Positions 9,000 to 21,496 are shown, counted from the first letter of the stretch. The stretch: DNA of 64,000 nucleotides from Piscinibacter sp047600445 (GCF_047600445.1 NZ_JASGKT010000001.1:558001-622000); one strand, 5' to 3'. Numbers and translations: made by a program. Notes: generated by a model not told the origin, from the letters alone.

Positions 9000-9701
9000 A
9001 TGCAGCCCTGGCGCGACGAGTGGTTCGCCACGCCGCTGCGCGGCGCCAGCGCGCTGCTGTGGCGCGGCGTCGAGGCGCAGCACCGGGTGGCGACGCTGCG
9101 CCTGGTGGACAGCCTGGACGACCAGGCCACGCTCGAACGCCTGCTCGACGCCAGCAAGCCGCCGCTGCCGGAAGCCGCCGAGGGCCTGCACTACCTGCTG
9201 GCCACGCCCTTCCGCTACCGCTCGCCCTGGGGCTCGCGCTTTCGCGCCGGCACCGACCCGGGCGTCTGGTACGGCGCCCGCGAGCGCGAGACCGCCTGCA
9301 CCGAGGTCGGCTACTGGCGTTGGCGCTTCCTGATGGACAGCGAGGGGCTGCGCGCGGGCGAACTCGTCACCGAGCACACCTTCTTCCAGGCGCAGGTGAA
9401 AGGCGTGGTGCTGGACCTGCGCCGCGCGCCATGGTCGGCGGCGTCTGCGTCATGGGCGCTGCGCGACGACTACACACCCTGCCAGGCGCTGGCGCGCGCG
9501 GCGCGCAGCCACGGCAAGGCGCAGTGGATCCGCTACGCCTCGGTGCGCCGGCCCGGCGGCATCTGCGGCGCGGTGCTGGCGCCGCAGGCACTGAGCCTGA
9601 GCGCGGCGCACCGCCTCGAAACCTGGGTCTGCAAGGTCAGCGCGACGCAGGCGCTGATGCTGCACGACGAGGACCGGCTGACGATCCCGATCGTGGCCTA
9701 A
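9000..9701 (+). CDS. RES-domain toxin
   Basis: 233 residues. RES toxins of Xre-RES modules act on NAD+ (degradation or phosphorolysis, or ADP-ribosylation of targets). The conserved Arg-Glu-Ser residues that name the domain are plausibly Arg82 (in WGSRFRAG), Glu102 (in ACTEVGYW) and Ser181 (in RYASVRRPGG). The TDPGVWYGARERETACTE block is characteristic. Preceded by its Xre-type antitoxin but 152 bp away. Ribosome-binding signal: GGCGGGT just before the ATG. It converges on prfC, 2 bp away. Confidence 0.88.
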   Translation: MQPWRDEWFATPLRGASALLWRGVEAQHRVATLRLVDSLDDQATLERLLDASKPPLPEAAEGLHYLLATPFRYRSPWGSRFRAGTDPGVWYGARERETACTEVGYWRWRFLMDSEGLRAGELVTEHTFFQAQVKGVVLDLRRAPWSAASASWALRDDYTPCQALARAARSHGKAQWIRYASVRRPGGICGAVLAPQALSLSAAHRLETWVCKVSATQALMLHDEDRLTIPIVA

Positions 9702-9703
9702 GC

Positions 9704-11332
<1,629 letters not shown>

Positions 11333-11362
11333 GGGGCGGCGATTATCCCCGCCGCGCCGGGC

Positions 11363-11992
11363 TCAGCCGGCCGGCGCGTCGACGAAGGGGCGCACCACGC
11401 CGAGCAGCCGCGCCACGTATTCGTCCTTCTCGCCCACCGGCGCGGCGGGGTGCAGCGCCTGCGCGGCGGCGTCGAAGCCGGCGCGCCGGGCCATCATCCA
11501 CGCGGCCAGGTACTGCGCGGCGAGGCCGCCGCCGGCGGTGGCGACGGGGCCGCGCGCATGGAAGGGCGCGTCGATCACGCGCACGCCGGCCTGCACCACC
11601 CACGGCTTGGACAGCGCATCGGTGCTGGCGGGCATGTCGGCCAGCAGGCCGAGGCGCGCCATCAGCAGCACGCCCGAGCACTGCCCGCCGATCGTCTGGC
11701 GCAGCGGGTCGAGCTGCAATCGGTCGAGCAGCGTGCCGCTCTTGCCTGCGCCTTCGGCGATCGCGCGGGCGTAGAGGCCGCTGCCGAAGATCACCGCGTC
11801 GGCCTCGTTGGCGAATTCCAGCGGCCGCTGCGCCTGCACCGTCACCCCGTTCATCGAGGTGACGTGCGAGGCCGGGCTGGCGATCTCGGCCTTCCAGCCC
11901 GACGCGGCCAGCCGGTTCAGCAGGCCCAGCGCGACGAAGGTGTCGAGTTCGTCGAAGCCGTCGAAGGCGACGACCGCGACCCGAACGCTCAC
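11363..11992 (-). CDS. DJ-1/PfpI-family protein
   Basis: 209 residues. Start is GTG at 11992, overlapping the dps stop by 4 bases (GTGA), so translation is probably coupled to dps. The flavodoxin-like DJ-1/PfpI fold is indicated by VAVVAFDGFDELD at the N-terminus, AVIFGSG, and the nucleophile-elbow region GGQCSGVLLMARLGLL, whose Cys (about 101) sits where the family's reactive Cys is. Roles in this family include glyoxalase/deglycase activity and redox protection. Its position downstream of katG-dps suggests a stress role; substrate unknown. Confidence 0.8.
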   Translation of the reverse strand: MSVRVAVVAFDGFDELDTFVALGLLNRLAASGWKAEIASPASHVTSMNGVTVQAQRPLEFANEADAVIFGSGLYARAIAEGAGKSGTLLDRLQLDPLRQTIGGQCSGVLLMARLGLLADMPASTDALSKPWVVQAGVRVIDAPFHARGPVATAGGGLAAQYLAAWMMARRAGFDAAAQALHPAAPVGEKDEYVARLLGVVRPFVDAPAG

Positions 11993-12516
11993 TCTTCCAG
12001 CAGCGAGCGCAGCATCCACGCGGTCTTCTCGTGGATGTCCAGGCGCTGCGTCAGCAGGTCGGCGGTGGGCTGGTCGTCGGCCTTGTCGGCCAGCGCGAAG
12101 ACGCTGCGCGCGGTGCGCGCCACCGCCTCGTGGCCCTGCACGAGGATGCGCACCATCTCCATCGCCTTGGGCGGCTTGGCCGGCGCGTCCTTGATCGAGG
12201 CCAGCGCGCCGAACTGCGCGTAGGAGCCCGGCGCCGCCGCGCCGAGCGCGCGGATGCGCTCGGCGATCGGGTCGACCGCGTTCCACAGCTCGGTGTACTG
12301 GGCCATGAACATCGCGTGCAGCGAGTTGAACAGCGGCCCGGAGACGTTCCAGTGGAAGTTGTGGGTGGTCAGGTACAGCGTGTAGGTGTCGGCCAGCAGG
12401 CGCGACAGCCCGCCGGCGATGGCGGTGCGGTCCTTCTCGCCGATGCCGATGTTGATGGCCGGCCCGGACGACTTCGCGGGGGTCTTCGCGGGGGTCTTGC
12501 TGCTGCTCTTCGCCAT
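11989..12516 (-). CDS. dps: Dps-family ferritin-like DNA-protection protein
   Basis: 175 residues from the ATG at 12516, with GAGGA 9 bases upstream. The N-terminus is a Lys/Ser/Ala/Pro-rich tail (AKSSSKTPAKTPAKSS) that could bind DNA. The Dps core has the inter-subunit ferroxidase signature (HNFHWNVSGPLFNSLH about 59-74, then EIRERI-like DPIAERIRALG). Dodecameric Dps oxidises Fe(II) with hydrogen peroxide and compacts DNA. Located after oxyR-katG on the same strand. A terminator-like hairpin lies 20 bases upstream of its start (see findings). Confidence 0.93.
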   Translation of the reverse strand: MAKSSSKTPAKTPAKSSGPAINIGIGEKDRTAIAGGLSRLLADTYTLYLTTHNFHWNVSGPLFNSLHAMFMAQYTELWNAVDPIAERIRALGAAAPGSYAQFGALASIKDAPAKPPKAMEMVRILVQGHEAVARTARSVFALADKADDQPTADLLTQRLDIHEKTAWMLRSLLEE

Positions 12517-12535
12517 GCTCGATGCTCCTCGATTC

Positions 12536-12577
12536 GAAAAGAAAAACGACCCTGCCACTTTAACCAAGCGGCAGGGT
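12536..12577 (-). terminator. Rho-independent terminator-like hairpin between katG and dps
   Basis: On the minus strand: stem ACCCTGCC/GGCAGGGT with a 13-base loop, then CGTTTTTCTTTT. It follows the katG stop by about 27 bases but leaves only about 20 bases before the dps ATG, too little for a promoter downstream of it. It could attenuate katG-dps read-through or be part of a dps leader. Confidence 0.75.
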
Positions 12578-12604
12578 TGCGCCAATGACGATCGACAAGC
12601 GCGC

Positions 12605-14821
<2,217 letters not shown>

Positions 14822-14891
14822 CGGTGGATTCCTTCGTGGTGAATGGCGAAATGGTGCTGCGCCACTCTAGGAACCACCCCGAGGCAGGTCA

Positions 14892-14913
14892 AAACAATTG
14901 CCGCTAAGGCGGC
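14892..14913 (-). terminator. Hairpin after oxyR
   Basis: On the minus strand, GCCGC-CTTA-GCGGC (14900-14913) is followed by AATTGTTTTG, starting just after the oxyR stop. It looks like a weak rho-independent terminator separating oxyR from katG. The remaining roughly 70 bases before katG would then hold the katG promoter. Confidence 0.5.
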
Positions 14914-14920
14914 GATAGCC

Positions 14921-15844
14921 TCATTCGGTCAGGCGCGCCACGCCCGGCAGCTCGCAGGCGTAGATGCAGTTGCGCAGCGCCGCGATCGCCTCGTAGCGCG
15001 TGAAGGTGCGGCGCCAGGCCAGCACCACGCGGCGCGTCGGCACCGGCGCGGCGAAGCGGATGTAGGTGACGTGCGGCTGCGCCTCCTTGGGCACCGAGAG
15101 CTGCGGCACCACCGTGACGCCCATGCCCGAGGCGACCATGTACTTGATGGTTTCCAGCGACGAGCCCTCGAAGCTCTTGCGGATGCCCTCGGCGTCGCTG
15201 GAAAAGCGCGCGTACTCGGGGCAGACCTCCAGCACGTGGTCGCGGAAGCAGTGCCCCGTGCCCAGCAGCAGCATGGTCTCGTTCTTCAGCTCCTCGGCCG
15301 TGAGGCTCTTGCGCCGGGCCAGCGGGTGCGTCTTGGGCACCGCGGCCATGAAGGGTTCGTCGTACAGCGGCGCCACCGCCAGGCCGGTGTCGGGAAAGGG
15401 CTCGGCCATGATCGCCGCGTCCAGCTCGCCGGTGCGCAGCATCTCCAGCAGCTTGGCGGTGAAGTTCTCCTGGATGATCAGCGGCATCTGCGGCACGCGC
15501 TCGATCGCCTGCTTGACGAGGTCGGGCAGCAGGTAGGGCCCGATCGTGTAGATCACGCCCAGGCGCAGCGGGCCGGAGATCGGGTCCTTGCCGCGCTTGG
15601 CGATCTCCTTGATCGCCGCGGCCTGCTCGATCACCGACTGCGCCTGGCGCACGATCTCCTGCCCCAGCGGCGTGACGCTGACCTCGCTGGCGCCGCGCTC
15701 GAAGATCTTGACGTCCAGCTCCTCCTCCAGCTTCTTGATCGCCACGCTGAGCGTCGGCTGCGAGACGAAGCAGGCCTCGGCGGCGCGGCCGAAATGCTTC
15801 TCGCGGGCGACGGCGACGATGTAGCGGAGTTCCGTGAGCGTCAT
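14921..15844 (-). CDS. oxyR: OxyR hydrogen-peroxide-sensing regulator
   Basis: 307-residue LysR-family regulator from the ATG at 15844 (MTLTELRYIVAVAREKHFGR). The N-terminal winged HTH (about 1-60, with FVSQPTLSVAIKKLEEEL) precedes the sensor domain. The redox motif GTGHCFRDHVLEVC places cysteines at 199 and 208, exactly the E. coli OxyR disulfide positions, which distinguishes it from other LysR proteins. Likely targets nearby are katG-dps and ahpCF. Confidence 0.95.
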   Translation of the reverse strand: MTLTELRYIVAVAREKHFGRAAEACFVSQPTLSVAIKKLEEELDVKIFERGASEVSVTPLGQEIVRQAQSVIEQAAAIKEIAKRGKDPISGPLRLGVIYTIGPYLLPDLVKQAIERVPQMPLIIQENFTAKLLEMLRTGELDAAIMAEPFPDTGLAVAPLYDEPFMAAVPKTHPLARRKSLTAEELKNETMLLLGTGHCFRDHVLEVCPEYARFSSDAEGIRKSFEGSSLETIKYMVASGMGVTVVPQLSVPKEAQPHVTYIRFAAPVPTRRVVLAWRRTFTRYEAIAALRNCIYACELPGVARLTE

Positions 15845-15984
15845 GCGGCGAGTATCGCAGCGCGGCGCATCGCGGCGTGCGCCGTCGGGCATCGCGGCGC
15901 TGTACCGGCGCGTCGCGCGCTTGCGGCAAGCGGCGGCGCGGGGGAACCTGTGTGCGCGGCATGTGCCGCGATTCGCTTCGACCC

Positions 15985-16524
15985 ATGCACACAGCTTCGT
16001 CACGCCATCGCATCCGCCTCGTGTTCGCCGCGCTCGCTGCGGCCGCGGCGCTGTCCGCCTGCGTCGTGGTGCCGCTCGATCCGCGCACCGGCCAACCCTA
16101 TCCGCCGCCGGCCGTGCGCGACGGCATCACCGTGCTCACGCCGCCGGCGCCGGCCGCGCCGCCGCAGCCCGGCGTGCTGAACGTGCGCCTCTACCCGCTG
16201 AACCCGCAGGCGAACCAGGGCGGGCTGCTCAACGCCACCGTGGTCGACGGCTACACCGGCCGCGGCAGCTTCAGCCTCGCCTACCTGGGCGACACGCTGC
16301 AAGGCGAGGCCACGCGCGTCGACGCCGGCTACGCCGCCTTCGGCCGCGTGCACAACGAGGTGCTGGGCACGGCGGCGCGCCACTTCAGCGGCCGCCGCGG
16401 CATCGCCAACGCCTACGGATCGAAGGGCGTGAACGCGCAGTGCGAGTACCTGATCAGCGGGCCGACGATGGGCACCGGCGTGTGCCTGTTCTCCGACGGC
16501 GCGAAGTACCAGATGCACTTCTAG
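15985..16524 (+). CDS. Small lipoprotein, function unknown
   Basis: 179 residues. The signal peptide ends in LSAC (lipid-modified Cys about 27), followed by a Pro-rich linker (PRTGQPYPPPA ... PPAPAAPPQP) and a beta-rich domain with NQGGLLNATVVDGYTGRGSFSLAYLGDTLQGEATR and a C-terminal pair of cysteines (about 155 and 168). It looks like a periplasm-facing outer-membrane lipoprotein of Burkholderiales. No functional family recognised. Convergent with recG. Confidence 0.75.
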   Translation: MHTASSRHRIRLVFAALAAAAALSACVVVPLDPRTGQPYPPPAVRDGITVLTPPAPAAPPQPGVLNVRLYPLNPQANQGGLLNATVVDGYTGRGSFSLAYLGDTLQGEATRVDAGYAAFGRVHNEVLGTAARHFSGRRGIANAYGSKGVNAQCEYLISGPTMGTGVCLFSDGAKYQMHF

Positions 16525-16542
16525 CCTAGCGTCTGGCTAGGC
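16524..16542. terminator. Hairpin between convergent lipoprotein and recG genes
   Basis: Perfect 7-bp stem GCCTAGC/GCTAGGC with loop GTCTG, containing the ends of both convergent genes. It could act as a bidirectional terminator; no T-run is present. Confidence 0.45.
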
Positions 16543-18561
16543 CTTCAGGTAGTCCGTCTTCGCCCCCAGCCAGCGCGCGACGTGGCGCGCGGCCGCCGGG
16601 CGGTGCCGCGCTAACAGCGTCTCGGCCACGGCGCGCGCCTGGCGCAGCAGCGGCTCGTCTTCGGCGAGGTCGGCGAAGCGCAGCAGCGGCGCGCCCGACT
16701 GGCGCGCGCCGAAGAACTCGCCCGGGCCGCGGATCTCCAGGTCGCGGCGCGCGATCTCGAAGCCGTCGGTGGTCTCGATCATCGCCTTCAGGCGCGACTT
16801 GGCCGTCGCCGACAGCGGCGTCGCGTACAGCAGCACGCACACGCTGGCCGCCGCGCCGCGGCCGACGCGCCCGCGCAGTTGGTGGAGCTGGCTCAGGCCG
16901 AAGCGCTCGGCGTGTTCGATCACCATCAGCGAGGCCTTGGGCACGTCGACACCGACCTCGATCACCGTGGTCGAGACCAGCACGTCCATGCGCCCGGCCG
17001 TGAACAGCGCCATCGCCGCCGCCTTCTCCGCCGCCGGCATGCGGCCGTGCAGCAGGCCGACGCCGCGGCCGGGCAGCGCGTCGCACAGTTGCGCGTGCGT
17101 CGCGGTGGCGTTCTGCAGGTCCAGCGTCTCCGACTCCTCGATCAGCGGGCACACCCAGTAGACCTGCCGGCCGGCGGCCACCTCGTCGCGGATGCGCGCG
17201 ACCACCTCGTCGCGTCGCGTGTCGGCGAACAGCTTGGTCAGCACCGGCGTGCGGCCGGGCGGCAGCGCGTCGATGGTGCTGATGTCGAGGTCGGCGAACA
17301 GCGTCATCGCCAGCGTGCGCGGGATCGGCGTGGCGCTCATCATCAGCGTGTGCGGCTCGAGCGGGCCGTCGGCGAGCTTGGAGCGCAGCGCCAGCCGCTG
17401 CGCGACGCCGAAGCGGTGCTGCTCGTCGACGATCGCCAGGCCCAGCCTCGCGAACTCCACCTGCTGCTGGATCACCGCGTGCGTGCCCACCACCAGCGCC
17501 GCCTCGCCCGAGGCCACCTGTGCCAGCATCTCGCGCCGCGCCTTGCCCTTGCGGCTGCCGGTCAGCCAGGCCACCGTGACGCCCAGCGGCGCCAGCCAGC
17601 CGACCAGCTTGCGCAGGTGCTGCTCGGCGAGGATCTCGGTGGGCGCCATCAGCGCGCACTGCCAGCCGGCGTCGATCGCGACGGCCGCGGCCAGCGCCGC
17701 CACCACCGTCTTGCCCGAGCCGACGTCGCCTTGCAGCAGGCGGTGCATCGGCGTTTCCCGGCCGAGGTCGAGCGCGATCTCCTCGACCACGCGCCGCTGC
17801 GCCTCGGTCAAGGCGAAGGGCAGCGCGGCGAGCAGCTTTTCCTGCAAGCCGCCCGGCCGCAGCGCGAAGGCCGGCGCGCGCTGTTGTGCGCGCTCGCGCT
17901 TGGCTTCGAGCTGCGAGAGCTGCTGCGCCAGCAGCTCGTCGAACTTCAGGCGCTGCCAGGCCGGGTGGCTGCGGTCTTCCAGCGTCGCCAGGCCCACGTC
18001 GGGCGCCGGGTGGTGCAGGAAGGCCAGCGCTTCGCGCAGGCTCGGTAGCCGCGCCGGCAGCGTGCCGGGCGGCAGCAGCTCGGAGAGGTCGGCGCGCGCC
18101 AGGCCCGAGGCCACGGCCTTGCGCAGATAGGCCTGCGGCAGTTGCGCGCTGGCCGGATAGACCGGCGTCAGCGCGGCGGCCAGCGGCGCGCCCTCGGCCA
18201 CCGCCTTGAAGGCCGGGTGCACCATCTCCAGCCCGAAGAAGCCGCCGCGCGCCTCGCCGCGCACGCGCACGCGCGCGCCGGCCGCCAGCGTCTTCTGGTG
18301 CGAGGGATAGAAGTGCAGGAAGCGCAGCAGCAGCTCGCCGCTGTCGTCATGGAGCTTCACGACCAGTTGCCGGCGCGGGTGCGGTTGCACGCGGCTGTCG
18401 AGCACCACGCCCTCGACCTGCGCCGTCTCGCCGTCGCGCAGCGCGGCGATCGGCGTCAGCCGGGTCTCGTCCTCATAGCGCAGTGGCAGGTGCAGCGCGA
18501 GGTCGATGTCGCGCGTGAGGCCGAGCTTTTCGAGCGCGCGCTGCGGCGCGGACTTGGTCAT
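16537..18561 (-). CDS. recG: ATP-dependent DNA helicase RecG
   Basis: 674 residues from the ATG at 18561. Remodels stalled forks and branched DNA. An N-terminal OB/wedge domain (about 50-150) precedes superfamily-2 helicase motifs: Walker A GDVGSGKT, motif Ia APTEILAEQH, DExH box DEQHRF, motif III SATPIPRT, and the RecG-specific QLRGRVGRG and TNDGFEIA-like TTDGFEIARRDLEIRGPGEF. An ATG 33 bases upstream is possible but family similarity starts at MTKSAPQRALEKLG. Confidence 0.96.
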   Translation of the reverse strand: MTKSAPQRALEKLGLTRDIDLALHLPLRYEDETRLTPIAALRDGETAQVEGVVLDSRVQPHPRRQLVVKLHDDSGELLLRFLHFYPSHQKTLAAGARVRVRGEARGGFFGLEMVHPAFKAVAEGAPLAAALTPVYPASAQLPQAYLRKAVASGLARADLSELLPPGTLPARLPSLREALAFLHHPAPDVGLATLEDRSHPAWQRLKFDELLAQQLSQLEAKRERAQQRAPAFALRPGGLQEKLLAALPFALTEAQRRVVEEIALDLGRETPMHRLLQGDVGSGKTVVAALAAAVAIDAGWQCALMAPTEILAEQHLRKLVGWLAPLGVTVAWLTGSRKGKARREMLAQVASGEAALVVGTHAVIQQQVEFARLGLAIVDEQHRFGVAQRLALRSKLADGPLEPHTLMMSATPIPRTLAMTLFADLDISTIDALPPGRTPVLTKLFADTRRDEVVARIRDEVAAGRQVYWVCPLIEESETLDLQNATATHAQLCDALPGRGVGLLHGRMPAAEKAAAMALFTAGRMDVLVSTTVIEVGVDVPKASLMVIEHAERFGLSQLHQLRGRVGRGAAASVCVLLYATPLSATAKSRLKAMIETTDGFEIARRDLEIRGPGEFFGARQSGAPLLRFADLAEDEPLLRQARAVAETLLARHRPAAARHVARWLGAKTDYLKA

Positions 18562-18726
18562 GAGCGCCGATTCTCGCCCCAGCCGGCGTGACATCTGCCC
18601 GCCGCGCGTGGCGCCGGCGGCGCGTCGTGCGCGGCTTCACCACGACCGGGAGCGCACTCTACCGGCGCGGCCGACGCTTGCGCTTAGCATCGCGCCCTGT
18701 CGTTTTCCCGCTTCCCGGCTTCGCCC

Positions 18727-18855
18727 ATGCGCCTCGTTGCCCGCATCGCCCTCGTTCTCGTCGTCGTCGCCGTCGTCAGCGCGCTCGCGGCGCTGGCCTG
18801 GGACCGCTCCGAACGCGCCGCGGCGCAGCCGGCGGCGCGCATCGGGCCGCACTGA
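18727..18855 (+). CDS. Very small single-span membrane protein
   Basis: 42 codons plus stop: MRLVARIALVLVVVAVVSAL then a short charged tail. One strongly hydrophobic segment (about 5-24) followed by WDRSERAAAQ. It lies alone between recG and a convergent gene. The plausible start context and membrane character support it, but with no recognised family it could be a chance reading frame. Confidence 0.4.
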   Translation: MRLVARIALVLVVVAVVSALAALAWDRSERAAAQPAARIGPH

Positions 18856-18878
18856 ACGAACCGCGCCGGCCGGGCCGG

Positions 18879-19475
18879 TCAGAGCGTCCGGCTGTCGATC
18901 CAGCACACCTCGCCGCGCGCGCGCCGCACCGCCTCGACCATGTCGCGCGTGCCGCCCGGGCCGTCGCCCCCGGCGCCGTCCCACAGCGTGATGAAGCGCA
19001 GCCGCGCCGCGCCGAAGGCCAGCGCGCTGGACAGCAGCCAGCGGTTGGCGCGCTCGAAGGCATCCTCTCCGGGCGGCAGCGGGCCCAGTTCGTCGTCGGC
19101 GACGCGCGGCGCCTCGCGCAGATGCGCCTTCAGCGCGCGGTAGCGCGCGCACCAGGCTTCGCCGCCCTCGCAGGGCCGCATCGAGCGTTCGAGGAACTCG
19201 CGCTCGGGCAGCGGCAGCAGCAGCGTCAGCGGCACGCCGCGCGCCACGCAGGCCTCGGCGAAGAGCAGGTCGCCGCCGGCCGCGCCCTGCGTCAGCGCCA
19301 GGTCCTGCGCGCCGGCGTCCAGGCGGTCCAGCTCGGCCCCGATGCGCCGCGCGGCGGCGTCTTCCTTGGCGAGCGGAAAACGCGCTTGCGGCCGGCCGGG
19401 CGCGTCGACCAGGTGGCCGGAAAACAGCAGCACCTGGCGCGGCGCGGTGACGGGCTGGGGGGGCGGCGTGGCCAT
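18879..19475 (-). CDS. SLOG-like (DprA/LOG superfamily-like) hypothetical protein
   Basis: 198 residues from the ATG at 19475 (an ATG at 19490 adds 5 residues). A Rossmann-like pattern runs from RQVLLFSGHLVDAPGR (about 13-28) through TQGAAGGDLLFAEACVARGVPLTLLLPLPE (about 62-91) to LRFITLWDGAGGDGPGG. GGDLLFAEAC followed by a hydrophobic strand is typical of SLOG nucleotide- or ligand-binding domains, which often occur in signalling or conflict systems. No effector domain is attached. Function unknown. Confidence 0.6.
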   Translation of the reverse strand: MATPPPQPVTAPRQVLLFSGHLVDAPGRPQARFPLAKEDAAARRIGAELDRLDAGAQDLALTQGAAGGDLLFAEACVARGVPLTLLLPLPEREFLERSMRPCEGGEAWCARYRALKAHLREAPRVADDELGPLPPGEDAFERANRWLLSSALAFGAARLRFITLWDGAGGDGPGGTRDMVEAVRRARGEVCWIDSRTL

Positions 19476-19523
19476 GGTCGCGCGGAGCATACTGTGGCGC
19501 ACCCTCAACCCACGGAGCCCGCG

Positions 19524-20423
19524 ATGCCCGGCTGTGCATTTGTCGACGAGCGCTACGTCGCCCCCGAGGACGCGAAGATCTCGATCTTCGACTGGGGCTT
19601 CCTGCACAGCGACGCCACCTACGACGTCGCGCACGTCTGGCAGGGAAAGTTCTTCCGCCTGTCCGACCACGTCGAGCGCTTCTTCGCCAGCATGCGGCGC
19701 CTGCGGCTCGACCCGGGCCGCACGCGCGAGCAGGTGCGCGCGGTGATGCACGAATGCGTGCGCCGCAGCGGCCTGCGCGACGCCTACGTCGAGGTGTTGT
19801 GCACGCGCGGCCTGCCCGCGCCGGGCTCGCGCGACCCGCGCGGCTGCACCAACCGCTTCATGGCCTTCGCGATCCCGTTCGTGTGGATCGCCGACCCGTC
19901 CAAGCAGGCGCGCGGCGTCGACCTGCACGTCAGCGACGTGCAGCGCATCGCGCCGGCCAGCGTCGACCCGCGCATCAAGAACTACCACTGGCTCGACATG
20001 GTGGGCGCGCTGTTCCAGGCCTACGAGCACGGCGCCGAGACGGTGGTGCTGGTCGACGGCGCCGGCAACGTCACCGAAGGCCCGGGCTTCAACGTCTTCG
20101 CGCTGGTCGACGGCGAGCTGCTGACGCCCGCCGCGGGCGTGCTCGAAGGCATCTCGCGCCGCACCGTGATCGAGCTGGCGCGCGCGCAGGGCATCGCGGT
20201 GCGCGAGGCGCTGCTGCCGGTGGCCGCGCTGCGCCGCGCCGACGAGGTGTTCCTCAGCAGCACCGGCGGCGGCGTGATCCCCATCGCGCGGGTCGACGGC
20301 GTGGCGGTGGGCGGCCGCGCGGCCGGCGTCTTCGGCCCGGTGACGGCGCGCCTGCAGGCCGCCTACTGGGCGCTGCACGAGGATGCGCGCTACGTCGAGC
20401 CGGTGAACTACGACGCCGCCTAA
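19524..20423 (+). CDS. Class-IV PLP aminotransferase (D-amino-acid / branched-chain aminotransferase-like)
   Basis: 299 residues from the ATG at 19524; the longer upstream frame is non-homologous. Fold-type IV aminotransferase: DWGFLHSDATYDV at the N-terminus, catalytic-Lys segment RIKNYHWLDMV (about 152-162), and the PLP-phosphate/glycine segments VTEGPGFNVF and STGGGVIPI. It differs clearly from the true IlvE at 36068-36991, lacking its long N-terminus. Probable D-amino-acid transaminase-like or aminodeoxychorismate-lyase-like activity; substrate uncertain. Confidence 0.82.
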   Translation: MPGCAFVDERYVAPEDAKISIFDWGFLHSDATYDVAHVWQGKFFRLSDHVERFFASMRRLRLDPGRTREQVRAVMHECVRRSGLRDAYVEVLCTRGLPAPGSRDPRGCTNRFMAFAIPFVWIADPSKQARGVDLHVSDVQRIAPASVDPRIKNYHWLDMVGALFQAYEHGAETVVLVDGAGNVTEGPGFNVFALVDGELLTPAAGVLEGISRRTVIELARAQGIAVREALLPVAALRRADEVFLSSTGGGVIPIARVDGVAVGGRAAGVFGPVTARLQAAYWALHEDARYVEPVNYDAA

Positions 20424-21349
20424 CGACGCTCGACGATCACCGGCACCAGTTGCAAGGCCTCGCGCACGCGCTCGGCGCTCTGCCGCGCTTCCTCGCGGGT
20501 GGCATACGGCCCGGCCTGCAGGCGCAGCAGCGGCGTGTCGACGAACAGCGCGAGGCGCGGCGCGAGCCAGTCGAGTTCGTCGGCGACGCGGCGCTGGAAG
20601 CTCTCGGCGCCATCGCGCTGGCGGAACGCGCCGAGCTGGATCCAGAAGCCGGGCGGCGCGAGTTCGAGCGGGCGCAGCGCGCTCGTGCCCTCCGGTTCGG
20701 GCGGCTCGGCGGCGGCTGCGGGCGGCGGCGGTTCGGGCTCGGGCGGCGGCGCGGCGGGAGCCAGCGCCACCGGCGCCGGCTGGGCCGCGCCGCGCCGCCA
20801 CGCGCCGCTGCGGATCTCGGCGAAGGTGATGCGCTCCAGTTCCACCGGCGCGACGCCGCGCAGCAGGTCGAGCCGCAGCGCGGCGGTGTAGCTGAGGTCG
20901 ACGATGCGGCCCTTGTGGAAGGGCCCGCGGTCGTTCACCCGCACGATCACCTCGCGGCCGTTGGCCGGGTTGCGGATGCGCGCGTAGCTCGGCAGCGGCA
21001 GCGTCGGGTGCGCGGCCGTCATCGCGTACATGTCGTAGACCTCGCCGTTGGCGGTGCGCCGGCCGTGGAACTTGCGGCCGTACCACGAGGCCAGGCCGCG
21101 CTCCTTGAAGGCGCGGTCCTGCGTGATCGGCACGTAGCTCTGGCCCAGCACCTCGTAGGGCTTGTTCGGCCCGCCGCTGCGGATCGGCTCGATGCGCGGT
21201 TCGGCGTCGGGCACGTTCGCCAGCCCCGCCGGCGGGTTCGCCTCGGGGCCGTCGCGCCCGATGGACTTGGGCCCCGAGCCGCAGCCGGCCAGCACCAGCG
21301 CTGCGAGCAGCGCGGCGGGCAGCCAGCGGCGGTGCAAAACGGTGGTCAC
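20420..21349 (-). CDS. rlpA: RlpA-family septal lytic transglycosylase with SPOR domain
   Basis: 309 residues. A lipoprotein signal (LVLAGC, Cys about 23) is followed by the double-psi beta-barrel RlpA domain (about 85-180: GLASWYGRKFHGRRTANGE, MTAAHPTLPLPSYARIRN, VRVNDRGPFHKGRIVDLS). A Pro-rich linker then leads to a C-terminal SPOR domain (about 235-305) that binds denuded septal peptidoglycan. RlpA cleaves denuded glycan strands during cell separation. It overlaps the convergent aminotransferase gene by 4 bases. Confidence 0.93.
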   Translation of the reverse strand: MTTVLHRRWLPAALLAALVLAGCGSGPKSIGRDGPEANPPAGLANVPDAEPRIEPIRSGGPNKPYEVLGQSYVPITQDRAFKERGLASWYGRKFHGRRTANGEVYDMYAMTAAHPTLPLPSYARIRNPANGREVIVRVNDRGPFHKGRIVDLSYTAALRLDLLRGVAPVELERITFAEIRSGAWRRGAAQPAPVALAPAAPPPEPEPPPPAAAAEPPEPEGTSALRPLELAPPGFWIQLGAFRQRDGAESFQRRVADELDWLAPRLALFVDTPLLRLQAGPYATREEARQSAERVREALQLVPVIVERR

Positions 21350-21496
21350 GGCGCCGCGATGCTAACCAAGGCCGGGGCAGTGGCGGCAGCGGCGGCGTCG
21401 CGCGGTGACACACGCGGCAATCGTCCGGAAACAATCGTCCGGGAACATCGCCGCGTTAGCATCGCGTACCTTCCCCGCCAACCGCTGGAGCAGCCC

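Noticed and set aside
11993..12286. N-terminal extension of the DJ-1/PfpI protein
   Set aside because: It overlaps dps in another frame and has shadow composition; the GTG at 11992 coupled to the dps stop begins the conserved strand.
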